From: CAYTPI01 sp964439625
GTDB taxonomy: Bacteria; Chloroflexota; Anaerolineae; Aggregatilineales; UBA3940
Assembly: GCA_964439625.1 (NCBI GenBank)
Contig: CAYTPI010000018.1
Location: 9,879-73,878 of the forward strand
Length of the DNA stretch: 64,000 nt
Reading direction: 5' to 3'
Part shown: in pieces, positions 17,493-26,862 of the stretch
Numbering within the stretch: position 1 is the first letter of the stretch
How the letters are laid out: each line of letters opens with the position of its first letter
Notes under the pieces: model-generated
Database searches by the model: none
Told to the model about the DNA's origin: nothing
What the model saw: only the letters and a program-made list of their open reading frames with translations
Position numbers and translations under genes: made by a program

Positions 17493-18332
17493 TTACTCGT
17501 CTTTAATCGCCACCACATTGATATAATCGTAGGGGATTTCGATCCCAGCCTCATCGAGGGCATACTTTGCCGCTGTCACAACCTGATCCATCCCGGCGAC
17601 CCGCGCCCCGATATTCGGCGCAGTCCACCAGAACATCCGCATCACGACCGAACTGGACCCTAGATCGACACAGGCAACCATAGGTTCAGGGCTTTCGAGC
17701 ACGCCTTCCAGCCCGATCATGGCCTGCTTGAGCACCTCACGTGCCGTTTCGATGTCTTCACTATAGCCGATGCCAACATCATATTGAGAACGCACCTTAT
17801 CGTAAGCCGTAATGACCTCAACCGAATTGGTATAAAGTTGAGCATTCGGAATGACGACCCGCCGACCATCATAGGTTTTGATCATCGTGGCGCGGGTTTC
17901 TATCTGTTCGACGGTGCCTTCGTATCCGGCAGCGATAATCTGATCGCCAATACGGAAGGGCTGGGCTACGAGAATTAAAATACCGGCAAGGAAGTTTTGG
18001 AAGATGTCCTGAAAGGCGAAGCCGATGGCAATGGAACCAATGCCGAGCAGTTCCAGCAGTTGGGAAGGGCCAAGGTTTGGGAAGACAATCGAACTGGCGA
18101 TCAAAATACCACCGATGATCACCAACACGCGGGACAAGCGGCTCAGCACGATAGCGGCCCCTTGGTTCAGGTTGGAGCGATCCATCAATCTACGAACTTG
18201 GTTACGAACGATGCCAGCGACGATGAACGTCAGGATGAAAACAACTGCTGCCAGCAAAAAGCCCGGAAGTGCTGCGATTAGGTCGCGCCCAAACATACGA
18301 ATGCTATCAACAGCAGGTTGGATAAATGGCAC
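17493..18332 (-). CDS. mscS: Small-conductance mechanosensitive channel, MscS family
   Basis: A 279-residue MscS channel, which opens under membrane tension to release solutes on osmotic downshock. Three N-terminal helices end in TM3 with LLELLGIGSIAIGFAFQDIFQN, followed by the beta domain (PFRIGDQIIAAGYEGTVEQI), TRATMIKTYDGRRVVIPNAQ and the C-terminal alpha/beta domain. Length is typical for E. coli-like MscS. A second, longer family member lies at 45970. Confidence 0.93.
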   Translation of the reverse strand: MPFIQPAVDSIRMFGRDLIAALPGFLLAAVVFILTFIVAGIVRNQVRRLMDRSNLNQGAAIVLSRLSRVLVIIGGILIASSIVFPNLGPSQLLELLGIGSIAIGFAFQDIFQNFLAGILILVAQPFRIGDQIIAAGYEGTVEQIETRATMIKTYDGRRVVIPNAQLYTNSVEVITAYDKVRSQYDVGIGYSEDIETAREVLKQAMIGLEGVLESPEPMVACVDLGSSSVVMRMFWWTAPNIGARVAGMDQVVTAAKYALDEAGIEIPYDYINVVAIKDE

Positions 18333-18483
18333 GGTTATATCCTTTATTTGTGATTGGTTAGGGTAATATCACTACGATAACAGGCTCTGATGAAGCCTTC
18401 CATAGTTCGTCAGTGAGTGACAGTAGGCGCGGCACTACTTGGGTGGGGGGCAGCATTCACAGCGCTGAGCAATGGCACCAGAT

Positions 18484-19875
18484 TTAGAGGAGCTGACGGT
18501 TACGCCGTAGTCCAGCCTCATCGATTGAGGCAGTTGCCGCCCGCAGGTAGATGTAGCCTCCGATTCCTGCGATCACTGAGGCCGCCAGCACCCCTGCCTT
18601 GGCACTTGCCAACAAAGCCGAGTCACGGAAGGCCAAATTCGAGATGAACAGGGCCATCGTGAAGCCCACCCCTGCCAGCCAACTGGCCCCATAGATGTGC
18701 TTCCAAGTAACGCCCTCCGGCAGTGAAGTAAGGCCTAACTTGACGACAGCATAAGTCGCCCCAGTAATACCGATCTGTTTCCCGATGATCAACCCCAACA
18801 TGACGCCGATGCCAACGGGTGTAAGCAGAGTGTTCAGCAGACCTCCATCGAGGGTCACACCTGCATTTGCGAGGGCAAACAACGGCAGGATCAGGAAGGT
18901 AGAAACCGGGTGCAGCGAATGTTCAATGCGCTGAAGGGGGGCTTGCATGAAGTGGGCTGCATGTTCGATCTCACGGGCCAACTCTTGTTGATCATCATTC
19001 TTGATCACCGCCTGTTTAGGGTCATCCAGCGCAGCGATTACTTGCAACTTCTGGTAGCTGTGTTCGACAAATTCAATCGGAAGGATTTTCGAACGCGCCG
19101 GGATCGTCAGGGCAACGAGCACCCCAGCCAAGGTTGCATGGACGCCTGAGGCAAGAAACGCTGCCCAGACGAATAATCCTACTGTGACGTACACCCATGA
19201 CCGCTGCACATCCAAACGGTTGAGGATGAACAAAAATACTAGCAGTCCAACCCCAATGCCGAGCGCTACGAAGTTAATATCACCGGAATAGAAAATAGCA
19301 ATTACCAGAATGGAGCCGAGGTCATCGACGATGGCAAGGGCGGTCAGAAAGATTTTCAGGCTCACAGGGATGCGGGTGCGCAATAAAGCCAGAATGCCAA
19401 GGGCAAAGGCAATATCGGTGGCAATTGGTACGCCCCAGCCGCCTAGCCCCGGTGAGGTCAAATTAGCAACTATGTACAATCCCGCGGGCATGATCATCCC
19501 ACCCAAAGCTGCGAACAAGGGCAGCAGCGCTTGTCGCACCGATGACAGTTCACCCACCAATACTTCGCGCTTAATCTCCAGCCCGATCACAAGAAAGAAC
19601 AGTGCCATCAGCCCATCGTCGATGAAATGCAGCAGCGATTGATGGACTTCAAAAACCCCAAGCCTGAACTCAAGCTCCATTTCCCAGAATGCGAAATACG
19701 CTTCGGAGAGCGGTGAGTTTGCTAGCACAAGCGCCGCAATCGTGGCGATAAGCAGCATAATACTGCCCGATGTTTCATTGTGCATGAACTCTGTGATGGT
19801 GTCCATAATTCGAAGTTTGGAGCCTGCATAATACGCTGAGTTATCGTCTAAAATCGGTGCTTGAGGTTTTGTCAT
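18484..19875 (-). CDS. nhaA: Na+/H+ antiporter NhaA
   Basis: A 463-residue NhaA antiporter, which exchanges external protons for internal sodium. Typical motifs are FMHNETSGSIMLLIATIAAL at the N-terminus, FFLVIGLEIKREVLVGEL, GWGVPIATDIAFALGIL and LTALAIVDDLGSILVIA, the last with the ion-binding Asp pair. It is somewhat longer than E. coli NhaA (388 residues) because of a hydrophilic stretch between helices, around EHSYQKLQ to RIEHSLHPVS, which is common in non-enteric members. It is transcribed divergently from the proton-pumping rhodopsin, an arrangement that suggests coupling of light-driven proton export to sodium efflux. Confidence 0.95.
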   Translation of the reverse strand: MTKPQAPILDDNSAYYAGSKLRIMDTITEFMHNETSGSIMLLIATIAALVLANSPLSEAYFAFWEMELEFRLGVFEVHQSLLHFIDDGLMALFFLVIGLEIKREVLVGELSSVRQALLPLFAALGGMIMPAGLYIVANLTSPGLGGWGVPIATDIAFALGILALLRTRIPVSLKIFLTALAIVDDLGSILVIAIFYSGDINFVALGIGVGLLVFLFILNRLDVQRSWVYVTVGLFVWAAFLASGVHATLAGVLVALTIPARSKILPIEFVEHSYQKLQVIAALDDPKQAVIKNDDQQELAREIEHAAHFMQAPLQRIEHSLHPVSTFLILPLFALANAGVTLDGGLLNTLLTPVGIGVMLGLIIGKQIGITGATYAVVKLGLTSLPEGVTWKHIYGASWLAGVGFTMALFISNLAFRDSALLASAKAGVLAASVIAGIGGYIYLRAATASIDEAGLRRNRQLL

Positions 19876-20190
19876 GAAAACATTTTCTATGTTGAATTTA
19901 TTACATCAACGTGATGCAAGTTAATATGCATCATGTAAATGAGCTTCGCTGCATTACATTAAATAAAGTTATACACTATTTTATTGCTGGTACACGCAGC
20001 ACAAGATTTTATTAGAGTATAGATTGCTCATCAATTCACATGTGTGATTAACAGAATTCAAATAGTGACAATTACACCGAATTCAATACACTAAATATGT
20101 TAGTACTTTCTAAAATATCTAAACGATAAAGACAAGATCTTCTTGTCTAAGAAATAAACTTTACTCTAATTTTCCTAAGGAGGCTCCTTC
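19876..20190. other. AT-rich divergent control region between nhaA and the rhodopsin gene
   Basis: 315 bp, clearly richer in A and T than the flanks. It must hold the promoters of both divergent genes. I could not choose a single convincing -35/-10 pair. An exact dyad lies at 20130-20148, and AAGGAGG at 20177-20183 serves the rhodopsin start. Confidence 0.6.
20130..20148. promoter_or_regulatory. 8+8 bp inverted repeat upstream of the rhodopsin gene
   Basis: AGACAAGATCTTCTTGTCT has perfect 8-bp arms around a 3-nt centre. It lies 42 bp before the GTG start and outside any terminator context, so it is a candidate operator or leader hairpin. Confidence 0.45.
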
Positions 20191-20982
20191 GTGGAGGCAA
20201 TAACAGTAGGCCAGTATAATATAGTATACAACATATTCTCATTTACGTTTGCATGTATGTTTGCAACGTTTATCTTTTTGGTACTCTCCCGCCAAAATGT
20301 AGCCCCACGCTACCGCGGCGCGCTGACCATGTCAGCGTTGGTTGTTGTTGTAGCTGGGTACCACTACTTTCGCATCTTTGAAAGCTGGAGTGGTGCGTTC
20401 ATTATCGATGGCAGCAGCATCAGCGTCACCGGTGAACCCTTCAATGATGCGTACCGCTACATTGACTGGGCACTAACTGTGCCGTTGCTTGTTGCAGAGT
20501 TGGTTGCTGTCTTGGGTCTTTCCCGTCGTGAAAGCGGCAAGCTGACCTTCTCACTCGGCTTCGCAGCGCTGCTAATGGTCATCTTGGGTTACCCGGGAGA
20601 GATCGCTGGGGACATCACCACCCGCCTGATCTGGGGTACCCTGAGCACCATTCCATTTGTCTACATTCTATATGTGCTGTTCAGCCAACTAGGTGACACC
20701 ATCAACGCTCAGACAGGTGAGGTCAAGACGCTGTTGACAAATGCGCGTCTGCTGATTTTGGCAACTTGGGGTTTCTACCCAATTGTTTACCTGCTGCCCG
20801 TTATCCTGCCGAGCGCCAGCGGCGGCACCATCGTTGCGCTTCAGGTTGGCTACGCCATCGCAGATATCCTTGCCAAGGCTGGCTATGGTCTCTTGATTTA
20901 CAACATTGCCAAGCAGAAGTCCGAGCAGCTTCCAGACTGGAACCCTATCGGCGTCGAAACTGCACCAGCCGCAGGTGACTAA
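20191..20982 (+). CDS. Light-driven proton-pumping rhodopsin, xanthorhodopsin-like
   Basis: A 263-residue seven-helix microbial rhodopsin. Helix G carries the retinal Lys229 in DILAKAGYG with Asp225 as second counterion. Helix C reads RYIDWALTVPLLVAEL, giving the DTE triad D92-T96-E103 of outward proton pumps. His58 in AGYHYFRIF is the helix B histidine of proteorhodopsin and xanthorhodopsin. Leu100 at the tuning position predicts green absorption. Gly149 in IWGTLSTIPF replaces the bacteriorhodopsin Trp138, opening the window where xanthorhodopsin binds its carotenoid. The GTG start has AAGGAGG eight bases upstream. No retinal or carotenoid synthesis gene is in the window. An intrinsic terminator follows. 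Confidence 0.95.
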   Translation: MEAITVGQYNIVYNIFSFTFACMFATFIFLVLSRQNVAPRYRGALTMSALVVVVAGYHYFRIFESWSGAFIIDGSSISVTGEPFNDAYRYIDWALTVPLLVAELVAVLGLSRRESGKLTFSLGFAALLMVILGYPGEIAGDITTRLIWGTLSTIPFVYILYVLFSQLGDTINAQTGEVKTLLTNARLLILATWGFYPIVYLLPVILPSASGGTIVALQVGYAIADILAKAGYGLLIYNIAKQKSEQLPDWNPIGVETAPAAGD

Positions 20983-21019
20983 TTTTAGTTAACATACTTT
21001 TATCCTAGTAGTTCACCCG

Positions 21020-21058
21020 CACAGCCACCCATCCCCACAGGTGGCTGTGTGCGTTTTC
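21020..21058 (+). terminator. Intrinsic terminator after the rhodopsin gene
   Basis: CACAGCCACC (21020-21029) pairs perfectly with GGTGGCTGTG (21040-21049) across a 10-nt loop and is followed by TGCGTTTTCT. It makes the rhodopsin a single-gene transcript. Confidence 0.7.
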
Positions 21059-21221
21059 TGCGTTAAGCCGCCACATATATAACAGCGTCACAACCAGCCG
21101 ATACAACCACGTTACATTATGGCTTTTACCCTCACGGAACGCCGCCTCAATCGGTAGAATCTCAAGCATGAACGTAAGAAGATGACACGACACTGCACAT
21201 TAAGCGGTAAGGCTCGGTTGA

Positions 21222-21596
21222 ATGCTCCAATCATTTGCCATTGATCGCCCCACAGGCGGACCCGCGATTGTGGTCACACTGAGTGACACATTTGATGCGG
21301 AGCGACACAAGCCAGCACTCATCGAACGGCTGCGACGTGAACAACAAGCAGGCTTCGGTCGAAACTACCTGATCTTCGACGCTTCCAAGCTGCGCTTTCT
21401 CGACTCGCGCCTGATCCGGCACGTAATGATCGATGCGGCCTTGCTGCTCGCCAGCGACAAATTGGTGATCGTCAACGAGAGACCCAACGACCCCGAGCTT
21501 GAATTTTTGCAGCACTTGCCCCTCTCTGATGCGGTAACAGTCTTCCAGAATATCGTGGACGCGTTAGTGTACGTCCATGTAGAAACTACTACCTAA
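21222..21596 (+). CDS. STAS-like protein
   Basis: A 124-residue soluble protein with strands and helices in STAS order: AIVVTLSDTF near residue 15, a helix ALIERLRREQQ, then NYLIFDASKLRFLDSRLIRH near 47 and KLVIVNERPND near 78. The strand-plus-Asp turn matches the other small family members at 3075, 43521, 44157 and 63395. A binding or switch role is inferred from the fold only. No anti-sigma or kinase partner is adjacent. Confidence 0.6.
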   Translation: MLQSFAIDRPTGGPAIVVTLSDTFDAERHKPALIERLRREQQAGFGRNYLIFDASKLRFLDSRLIRHVMIDAALLLASDKLVIVNERPNDPELEFLQHLPLSDAVTVFQNIVDALVYVHVETTT

Positions 21597-21731
21597 GCCC
21601 TTTGATCGCGCCTAATTGACCAAAGATCCAGTGCAGCGCAGCCCAAGCTACGGTATTATCTTTCAGGCCTATTTCTAAGGGGGAATGATTAGGCCGCCAC
21701 GATAGCTTTGATAACATACTAGGATAGGATA

Positions 21732-23516
21732 ATGAAACGTCGTTTAACGATGCCTGTTGCATCCGCTCTGTTTGCTTTGCTCGCTTGCGGGCCGCTTGGA
21801 GCAATTACCGGAGGTGAGGGCGATGCTGTCGCCACCCTGCCAACCGCCGCTGAAGAAGAAATAGCCGAAGAGACACCCGTTGACCCAAGCACTGACGCCC
21901 AAGTTGACGCGCCCGCCGAAGCAGCTGAGCCTGTTGACTCGATTACCGTCACCGAGTTAGCACCTTTTCAATACACCAGCGGCGGCGGGCTTGACGTTGT
22001 TGCTCTGACACTCAGCCCAGATGGGCAGCAGCTTGTGTCTGCCGGTTGGGGTGACGGTGTCGGCAACTCACGCGTGGTCTTCTTTGATGTCGTCAGTGGC
22101 ACACCAGCGCCATCACCGGAGGAGCGCACCGGGTGGGGGCTGAGCAACCGCATCACCTATCTTGCTGGCGGGGACCTTGTGATTACAACCGACCTAATTG
22201 GTATTCTAGGAGCCTTCGACGCCACAAACTACGAGCTGCGCGGCGGTGGGAGCATCGACCCTTATCCTGGTGAAGACACGCTTGACCTCGTCACGGGTGG
22301 GGCCGATACGATTTTCACCTTGAAGAACACGGGTGAAATTGCTGAAGTCAGCATTCCATCAGGCCAGGTTGTCAACAGTGTACAGGTCTACACCTCACCA
22401 AGTGTAGACGACCTCATCCGTTTGCCCAACGGAAACCTGCTGGCGATTGGCAGCGACGTTGAATTCGATGACGCCAAAGCCCTCCGCGAGTTCAGGCCAG
22501 ACCTCACACTTGTCTCAGAAACGATCATTGACCGCGCCATAAAAGTGGGCGTCAGTGCGGATGGCAGCCAGGTATTGCTGCAAACCAAAGATGGTAGTTT
22601 GTATCTGGTAGCGTCAATCGCTGAGGTTGCGACCAGCGAGCCAATTGGAACCTTGTGCAGCAACCCCGCTGATATTGCCTTTAGTCCAGCAGGCAACCTG
22701 ATTGCCGTCACAGCAGAGAACTGTGCTCAGCAAATCTATGAGGTTGAAACAGGGGCCTTAGTCTATGACTCGAATGATGCCAATGGTGGTCGTGGGGCTG
22801 TGTTTAGCCTTGATGGCACGCGTTTGTTCATGGGTACGCAGGATCGAGGCATCGCTGTCTTTGAAGTCCCTACCCCTGAAGGGTTTGTCCCCGCCGAAGC
22901 ACCCGCCGTTGAAGTTGCACCAGCCGAAACCGAAGAAGCCTCGGAGCCAGCTAGCGAGTCGGATGAAGCCGCTCCGGCAGAAGTTGACACTGAACTCATC
23001 CCGATTCCGCAGAACGACGCCGAACTCGACGCGCTGCCTTTCGCCGCAGATACCGTCTCCATGGGTGAAGCAGCCAACTTCTGCCCGGAGTTTGTCACCG
23101 ATGCTGACTTTGAAGGCATCTTTGGGCTGCCAGTTATCAATCGCTTTAACGATGACTTTGAGGCATTTGGCCCCGTGATCGGTTGTGGCGTTACCTTTGA
23201 AGACAACAGCTTGACCGAATACATCATCCGCCGGTTCCCAACCGAGCGTGATGCTCAGTTACTTTGGGTGGAGGAGCAGTACTTCTACAATCTCGATTCA
23301 GAGACAGTGGTTTTCTACGAGGACATCGGAACGCGGGCATCTTACAATGCGCTGCCAGCCGCAGCGCAAGAAGGGTCAGATGCACCGCAAGTATTGCAGT
23401 TCTACGCAGGCGAATACCACGTAATGATCCGCTATATTAACACTACTACTGATGTACAGTCGTTGTTAGAGGCACTCGCTCGGCTGATCGTAGAGCGCAT
23501 ACCGACCTTGCCATAA
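21732..23516 (+). CDS. Lipoprotein with beta-propeller repeats
   Basis: A 594-residue lipoprotein: MKRRLTMPVASALFALLAC with a lipobox at Cys19, then an acidic Ala/Glu/Pro linker. Residues ~75-390 contain WD40/YVTN-like blades (VVALTLSPDGQQLVSAGWGD; VFSLDGTRLFMGTQDRGIAV). A second Ala/Glu/Pro linker follows, then a C-terminal globular domain with two cysteines (residues ~440-594). The propeller probably binds a surface ligand or protein. ATG 21732 lies nine bases after TAGGA. The closest function cannot be named. Confidence 0.7.
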   Translation: MKRRLTMPVASALFALLACGPLGAITGGEGDAVATLPTAAEEEIAEETPVDPSTDAQVDAPAEAAEPVDSITVTELAPFQYTSGGGLDVVALTLSPDGQQLVSAGWGDGVGNSRVVFFDVVSGTPAPSPEERTGWGLSNRITYLAGGDLVITTDLIGILGAFDATNYELRGGGSIDPYPGEDTLDLVTGGADTIFTLKNTGEIAEVSIPSGQVVNSVQVYTSPSVDDLIRLPNGNLLAIGSDVEFDDAKALREFRPDLTLVSETIIDRAIKVGVSADGSQVLLQTKDGSLYLVASIAEVATSEPIGTLCSNPADIAFSPAGNLIAVTAENCAQQIYEVETGALVYDSNDANGGRGAVFSLDGTRLFMGTQDRGIAVFEVPTPEGFVPAEAPAVEVAPAETEEASEPASESDEAAPAEVDTELIPIPQNDAELDALPFAADTVSMGEAANFCPEFVTDADFEGIFGLPVINRFNDDFEAFGPVIGCGVTFEDNSLTEYIIRRFPTERDAQLLWVEEQYFYNLDSETVVFYEDIGTRASYNALPAAAQEGSDAPQVLQFYAGEYHVMIRYINTTTDVQSLLEALARLIVERIPTLP

Positions 23517-23645
23517 GGTCGTTGAGCAAGTCAACCAGGGGGAAGGCCATAACCTTCCTCCTGCACATACACCGAAATTGATCACCCTGTTACTGAATGG
23601 TATAGTTGCTCCGTTGACCTTCCAACAATCAGAAAGCATCCCTTG

Positions 23646-24107
23646 ATGGGTAAAATCCACGATGTCGTCATTAAGCAGCTCGTTACCCACGCGGATGATC
23701 GCGGCTACCTGCGTGAGGTGCTGCGCGACGACGATGAGATGCTGCGTCAGTTCGGTCAGTTGACCGTCACCATGACATACCCCGGCGTCATCAAAGCGTT
23801 CCACTGGCACAAAGAGCAAGATGATGTTTGGTATATTGCCGATGGCATGGCCCGGATTGTGATGTACGACCGTCGCCCAAACTCACCTACTTTCGGCGAG
23901 ACACAGGTCATATTTACGGGGGAACAAAAGCCGCTGTCGGTGCTCATCCCAAAGGGGATTGCCCACGGCTATCAGGTATTGGGGCATAAACCCGTGCTGC
24001 TGTTCTACTGTGTGACGCACTCCTACGACCCACGTAACCCAGATGAGCAGCGTATCCCGTTTGATGACCCTGAGATCGGCTTTGATTGGTCTGTGGTTAA
24101 CCGCTAG
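23646..24107 (+). CDS. dTDP-4-dehydrorhamnose 3,5-epimerase family cupin
   Basis: A 153-residue cupin related to RfbC. Motifs are DDRGYLREVLRDDD at the N-terminus, PGVIKAFHWHKEQDDVWYI near residue 46 (substrate and catalytic His region) and IPKGIAHGYQVLGHKPVLL near 101. RfbC makes the dTDP-L-rhamnose precursor, but this short form lacks parts of the classical enzyme, so it may act on another nucleotide sugar or only bind it. The ATG at 23646 was taken, one codon inside a TTG. It converges with the GT-C protein at 24104, overlapping by 4 bp; both fit surface glycan synthesis. Confidence 0.8.
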   Translation: MGKIHDVVIKQLVTHADDRGYLREVLRDDDEMLRQFGQLTVTMTYPGVIKAFHWHKEQDDVWYIADGMARIVMYDRRPNSPTFGETQVIFTGEQKPLSVLIPKGIAHGYQVLGHKPVLLFYCVTHSYDPRNPDEQRIPFDDPEIGFDWSVVNR

Positions 24108-26101
24108 TCTGTCTCGGCGGTCGCTTCGATCCGTTCAACACTCATAATCGCTAAGCCATCGACATAGACGGTATAGACTGCTGGGCGCTCGACTATCTCC
24201 CAAGGCCAACGGTATGTTTGAATGAAGTAGTCGACGTTTGGGTCTGCTAAATCCGCAGCCTGAATGCGGTCTTTCTCGGGGTGGTCTGTCATTGTCAGCG
24301 CATCACTGACTTGTATGTGTGGCGCAACCGTAATGACATCACGCGGGTCATTCTCAAGAATGTACTCAACCCCCTGCCGTGTCGAAAGTCGCCAGTAATC
24401 GCGCTCGAATTCCGCCCGCCCGCCGAATGCCTCCAATTCCACAATAGGGTTGAAGTACACGCTCTGATGTGGATGGTTAACCACCATCCAGCGGATAAGG
24501 TTCAACTGCCCGACGATAAACATCACCGTGACCGCCGCGCTCAGGCTGTTCTGTATCTTCGAGGTGCTCTTTGTATTCTGCAACACGGCATAGACGCTCG
24601 CCAACCCATAGGTAGCGATCGACACAAGGGGCACAAACACAAAATAGAGCTGCCGCCAGCCATTGTACAGCGTAGACCCTTGAATAATGCCCGCGACAAT
24701 TGGCACAGTGAGCAAACCGAAATAGATAAGTGGCTCGCGCTTTGTCGATTGCAAAATACGCCAGCGCGCTTGCAGCACATCTACCCCCATCCGTAGACCA
24801 CCAATGACAGCCAGCAGCAGCGTCCCAATTGGCAGCGTGATCGTCATCCACACAGGGATGTAATGCCAAGGTGGGTTTCGCCCCACTGTCCACAGGCCAA
24901 GGTACATCATCTCTTTGTCCCACCCTTGATAGTCCGAGAAGAACACAATCGTATCAAAGAGGTACGTGAAAGGCGTGCCGTAAGCCGCAGGCGACATCAC
25001 GATGTACGCCCCGTAAAACACAAGTAACAGCACAGGCAGGCTGGCATAGCCCAATATTGACTGACGTGATTGCTGCATTACGAAGTCAAAGCAGACGACT
25101 ACCATAACAACTGCCAACAACCCCAATGCAATGAAGCGGATGGTGGTGGCGAACGCAACTGTTACAGCGAACAACAAGCCGTATGTCCATTGTTTGCTCC
25201 GCCAGTAACGGAAACCGAAGTACAGCGCAACGGCGAACATCGCCGCAAACAACGGGTCTTTGATGTTGTATAACGAATGGACGAATAAGCGTGGAAATAA
25301 GAGATATAGAGACGCTGACGCCAGCCCATAGCGCCAATCGGAATGGCTGTCTTTGCCTAAGCGATACATTGCTAAGACACCCAACGAGCACAAGAGGAAG
25401 GTCACATAGTTGCGCAGTTGGAAATCCAACGGTGGACTGAGCTGATTTGCCTCCTCAAGTAAGACCAGCGGTAGATGCTGCGCAACACCATAATAGCGGT
25501 TGACGTACATCTGTAATGGCTCGTCAGAAAGGTGACCGAAGGCAGCCGGCGCGAGGTAAGCCATGGCTACTTGCCCATGTTGCTGCTGTAAGCGTGCATC
25601 CGGTGAGAGGCTGTAGTCGTCATACATACTGACTCCTACCATCAAGTACAACACAAATAACCCGGCACCTATATAGAACCGATGCGGAGCATTCGCCTCC
25701 AGCTTGATGACCAATAGCAAAAGAGACAGCAGGAACAATCCACCTAGCAGCAACATTAGTAACCACCCAATCGCTGCTGCCAAGCTCACATTTGGCAGAA
25801 TCGCTGTTAACTCATTGATGGGCTTAATCGGGTTTTGCCACCAGATGTAAGCACCTGCGCCTGCCATCAGCGTTACCAACAGAAGCCGCTGCCAGAGGGT
25901 GACTTTCACAAGGCTGGGAAGCAGCAGGCGCTGTAGCAGCAGGTAAAACAGGGGGACCATTGTGATTGTAAGCACACTGAATGCAATATACGTCAGAGGC
26001 GGCTTCAAGAAATAGTCAAGCCCGTAAAGCAGTATGAACGTGGCAAACAATAGTCCCAAGAAAAAGGCTGCCACAACGACAGCATACGATGAACGCTGCA
26101 C
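24104..26101 (-). CDS. GT-C fold glycosyltransferase-like membrane protein
   Basis: A 665-residue protein with about twelve membrane helices and a short soluble C-terminus. The loop NRYYGVAQHLPLVLLEEANQ near residue 205, FPRLFVHSLYNIKDPLFAAM near 275 and TIRFIALGLLAVVMV resemble PMT/GT39-type mannosyltransferases using lipid-linked sugars. The ending with VSDALTM and DYFIQTYRWPWEIV is a periplasmic domain. It is the neighbour of the epimerase-like cupin. Donor and acceptor are unknown. Confidence 0.65.
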   Translation of the reverse strand: MQRSSYAVVVAAFFLGLLFATFILLYGLDYFLKPPLTYIAFSVLTITMVPLFYLLLQRLLLPSLVKVTLWQRLLLVTLMAGAGAYIWWQNPIKPINELTAILPNVSLAAAIGWLLMLLLGGLFLLSLLLLVIKLEANAPHRFYIGAGLFVLYLMVGVSMYDDYSLSPDARLQQQHGQVAMAYLAPAAFGHLSDEPLQMYVNRYYGVAQHLPLVLLEEANQLSPPLDFQLRNYVTFLLCSLGVLAMYRLGKDSHSDWRYGLASASLYLLFPRLFVHSLYNIKDPLFAAMFAVALYFGFRYWRSKQWTYGLLFAVTVAFATTIRFIALGLLAVVMVVVCFDFVMQQSRQSILGYASLPVLLLVFYGAYIVMSPAAYGTPFTYLFDTIVFFSDYQGWDKEMMYLGLWTVGRNPPWHYIPVWMTITLPIGTLLLAVIGGLRMGVDVLQARWRILQSTKREPLIYFGLLTVPIVAGIIQGSTLYNGWRQLYFVFVPLVSIATYGLASVYAVLQNTKSTSKIQNSLSAAVTVMFIVGQLNLIRWMVVNHPHQSVYFNPIVELEAFGGRAEFERDYWRLSTRQGVEYILENDPRDVITVAPHIQVSDALTMTDHPEKDRIQAADLADPNVDYFIQTYRWPWEIVERPAVYTVYVDGLAIMSVERIEATAETD

Positions 26102-26221
26102 GAGAACCTCAGAATAAGCTCATATTTCGGTAATATATAATACGTTTCCAGCGAGTAGGCTATAGATTATGCTAAGATTACAATGGCAACAAAGGCCGTT
26201 TAGTTAACAACTAGGAAACAC

Positions 26222-26797
26222 ATGATCAACCGCATTAGCATCCCCGACGACCCAACCCAAATCCCAAACATTTCACGAGACTACACCTATGCTGACCTTG
26301 TCCAAGCCGTCACCGCTTCTATTGAAGAGATGTATACTTTGATTGCCAACGTGCCTGACGGCTACGTGACTTTCGCACCGACTGACCCAGAGGCCAATGA
26401 TCCATACGCCGAAGACCCTAATGATATTCACCGAGCCTGGACGCTTGGGCACAACTTGGTGCACTATAACGCCAGCGGCGAAGAGGTCGCCAGCATCACC
26501 TCGCTCCTCGCTCGCGGGGTTGAGGTCGAGCAGCGTATTCGAGCGGAGGTGCCGTGGCAGACCGTCAAAACGACGCAGCAGATGGTCACATTGCTGGAAG
26601 AGAGCAAACGCATCCGGCTGGCCTACCTCAGCGCCTGGCCCACTGACCCAAACCTCGATACCCTCTTTTTGAAATATCGTGATTGGGTTGGACCCATGAA
26701 TGCCATCGCTTACGGTATCTTTGGGTTGCGGCACGACTATTCCCACCTTGATCAGGTCGCACAGATTATTCAGCAGGCTCAGGAGCAGGGCACCTGA
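26222..26797 (+). CDS. DinB-like superfamily protein
   Basis: A 191-residue four-helix-bundle protein of the DinB/YfiT type. A helix with YADLVQAVTASIEEMYTLI is followed by WTLGHNLVHYNASGEE near residue 78 (first metal-binding His region) and FGLRHDYSHLDQVAQII at the C-terminus (last His). These proteins usually bind a metal and act as thiol-dependent or unknown transferases. It overlaps or abuts the next gene, whose CTG at 26794 shares the stop region, so the two may be translationally coupled. Confidence 0.7.
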   Translation: MINRISIPDDPTQIPNISRDYTYADLVQAVTASIEEMYTLIANVPDGYVTFAPTDPEANDPYAEDPNDIHRAWTLGHNLVHYNASGEEVASITSLLARGVEVEQRIRAEVPWQTVKTTQQMVTLLEESKRIRLAYLSAWPTDPNLDTLFLKYRDWVGPMNAIAYGIFGLRHDYSHLDQVAQIIQQAQEQGT

Positions 26798-26862
26798 GCA
26801 AGCTAAGGCGAGGTAGATTACAACTGCCTGTCGCGGTTCTCTTACTTTATACCGGACTCCGG

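Noticed and set aside
20177..20190. Hairpin hiding the rhodopsin ribosome binding site (AAGGAGGCTCCTT)
   Set aside because: The arms leave a loop too small for a full stem; only a 4-bp stem could form, too weak to claim regulation.
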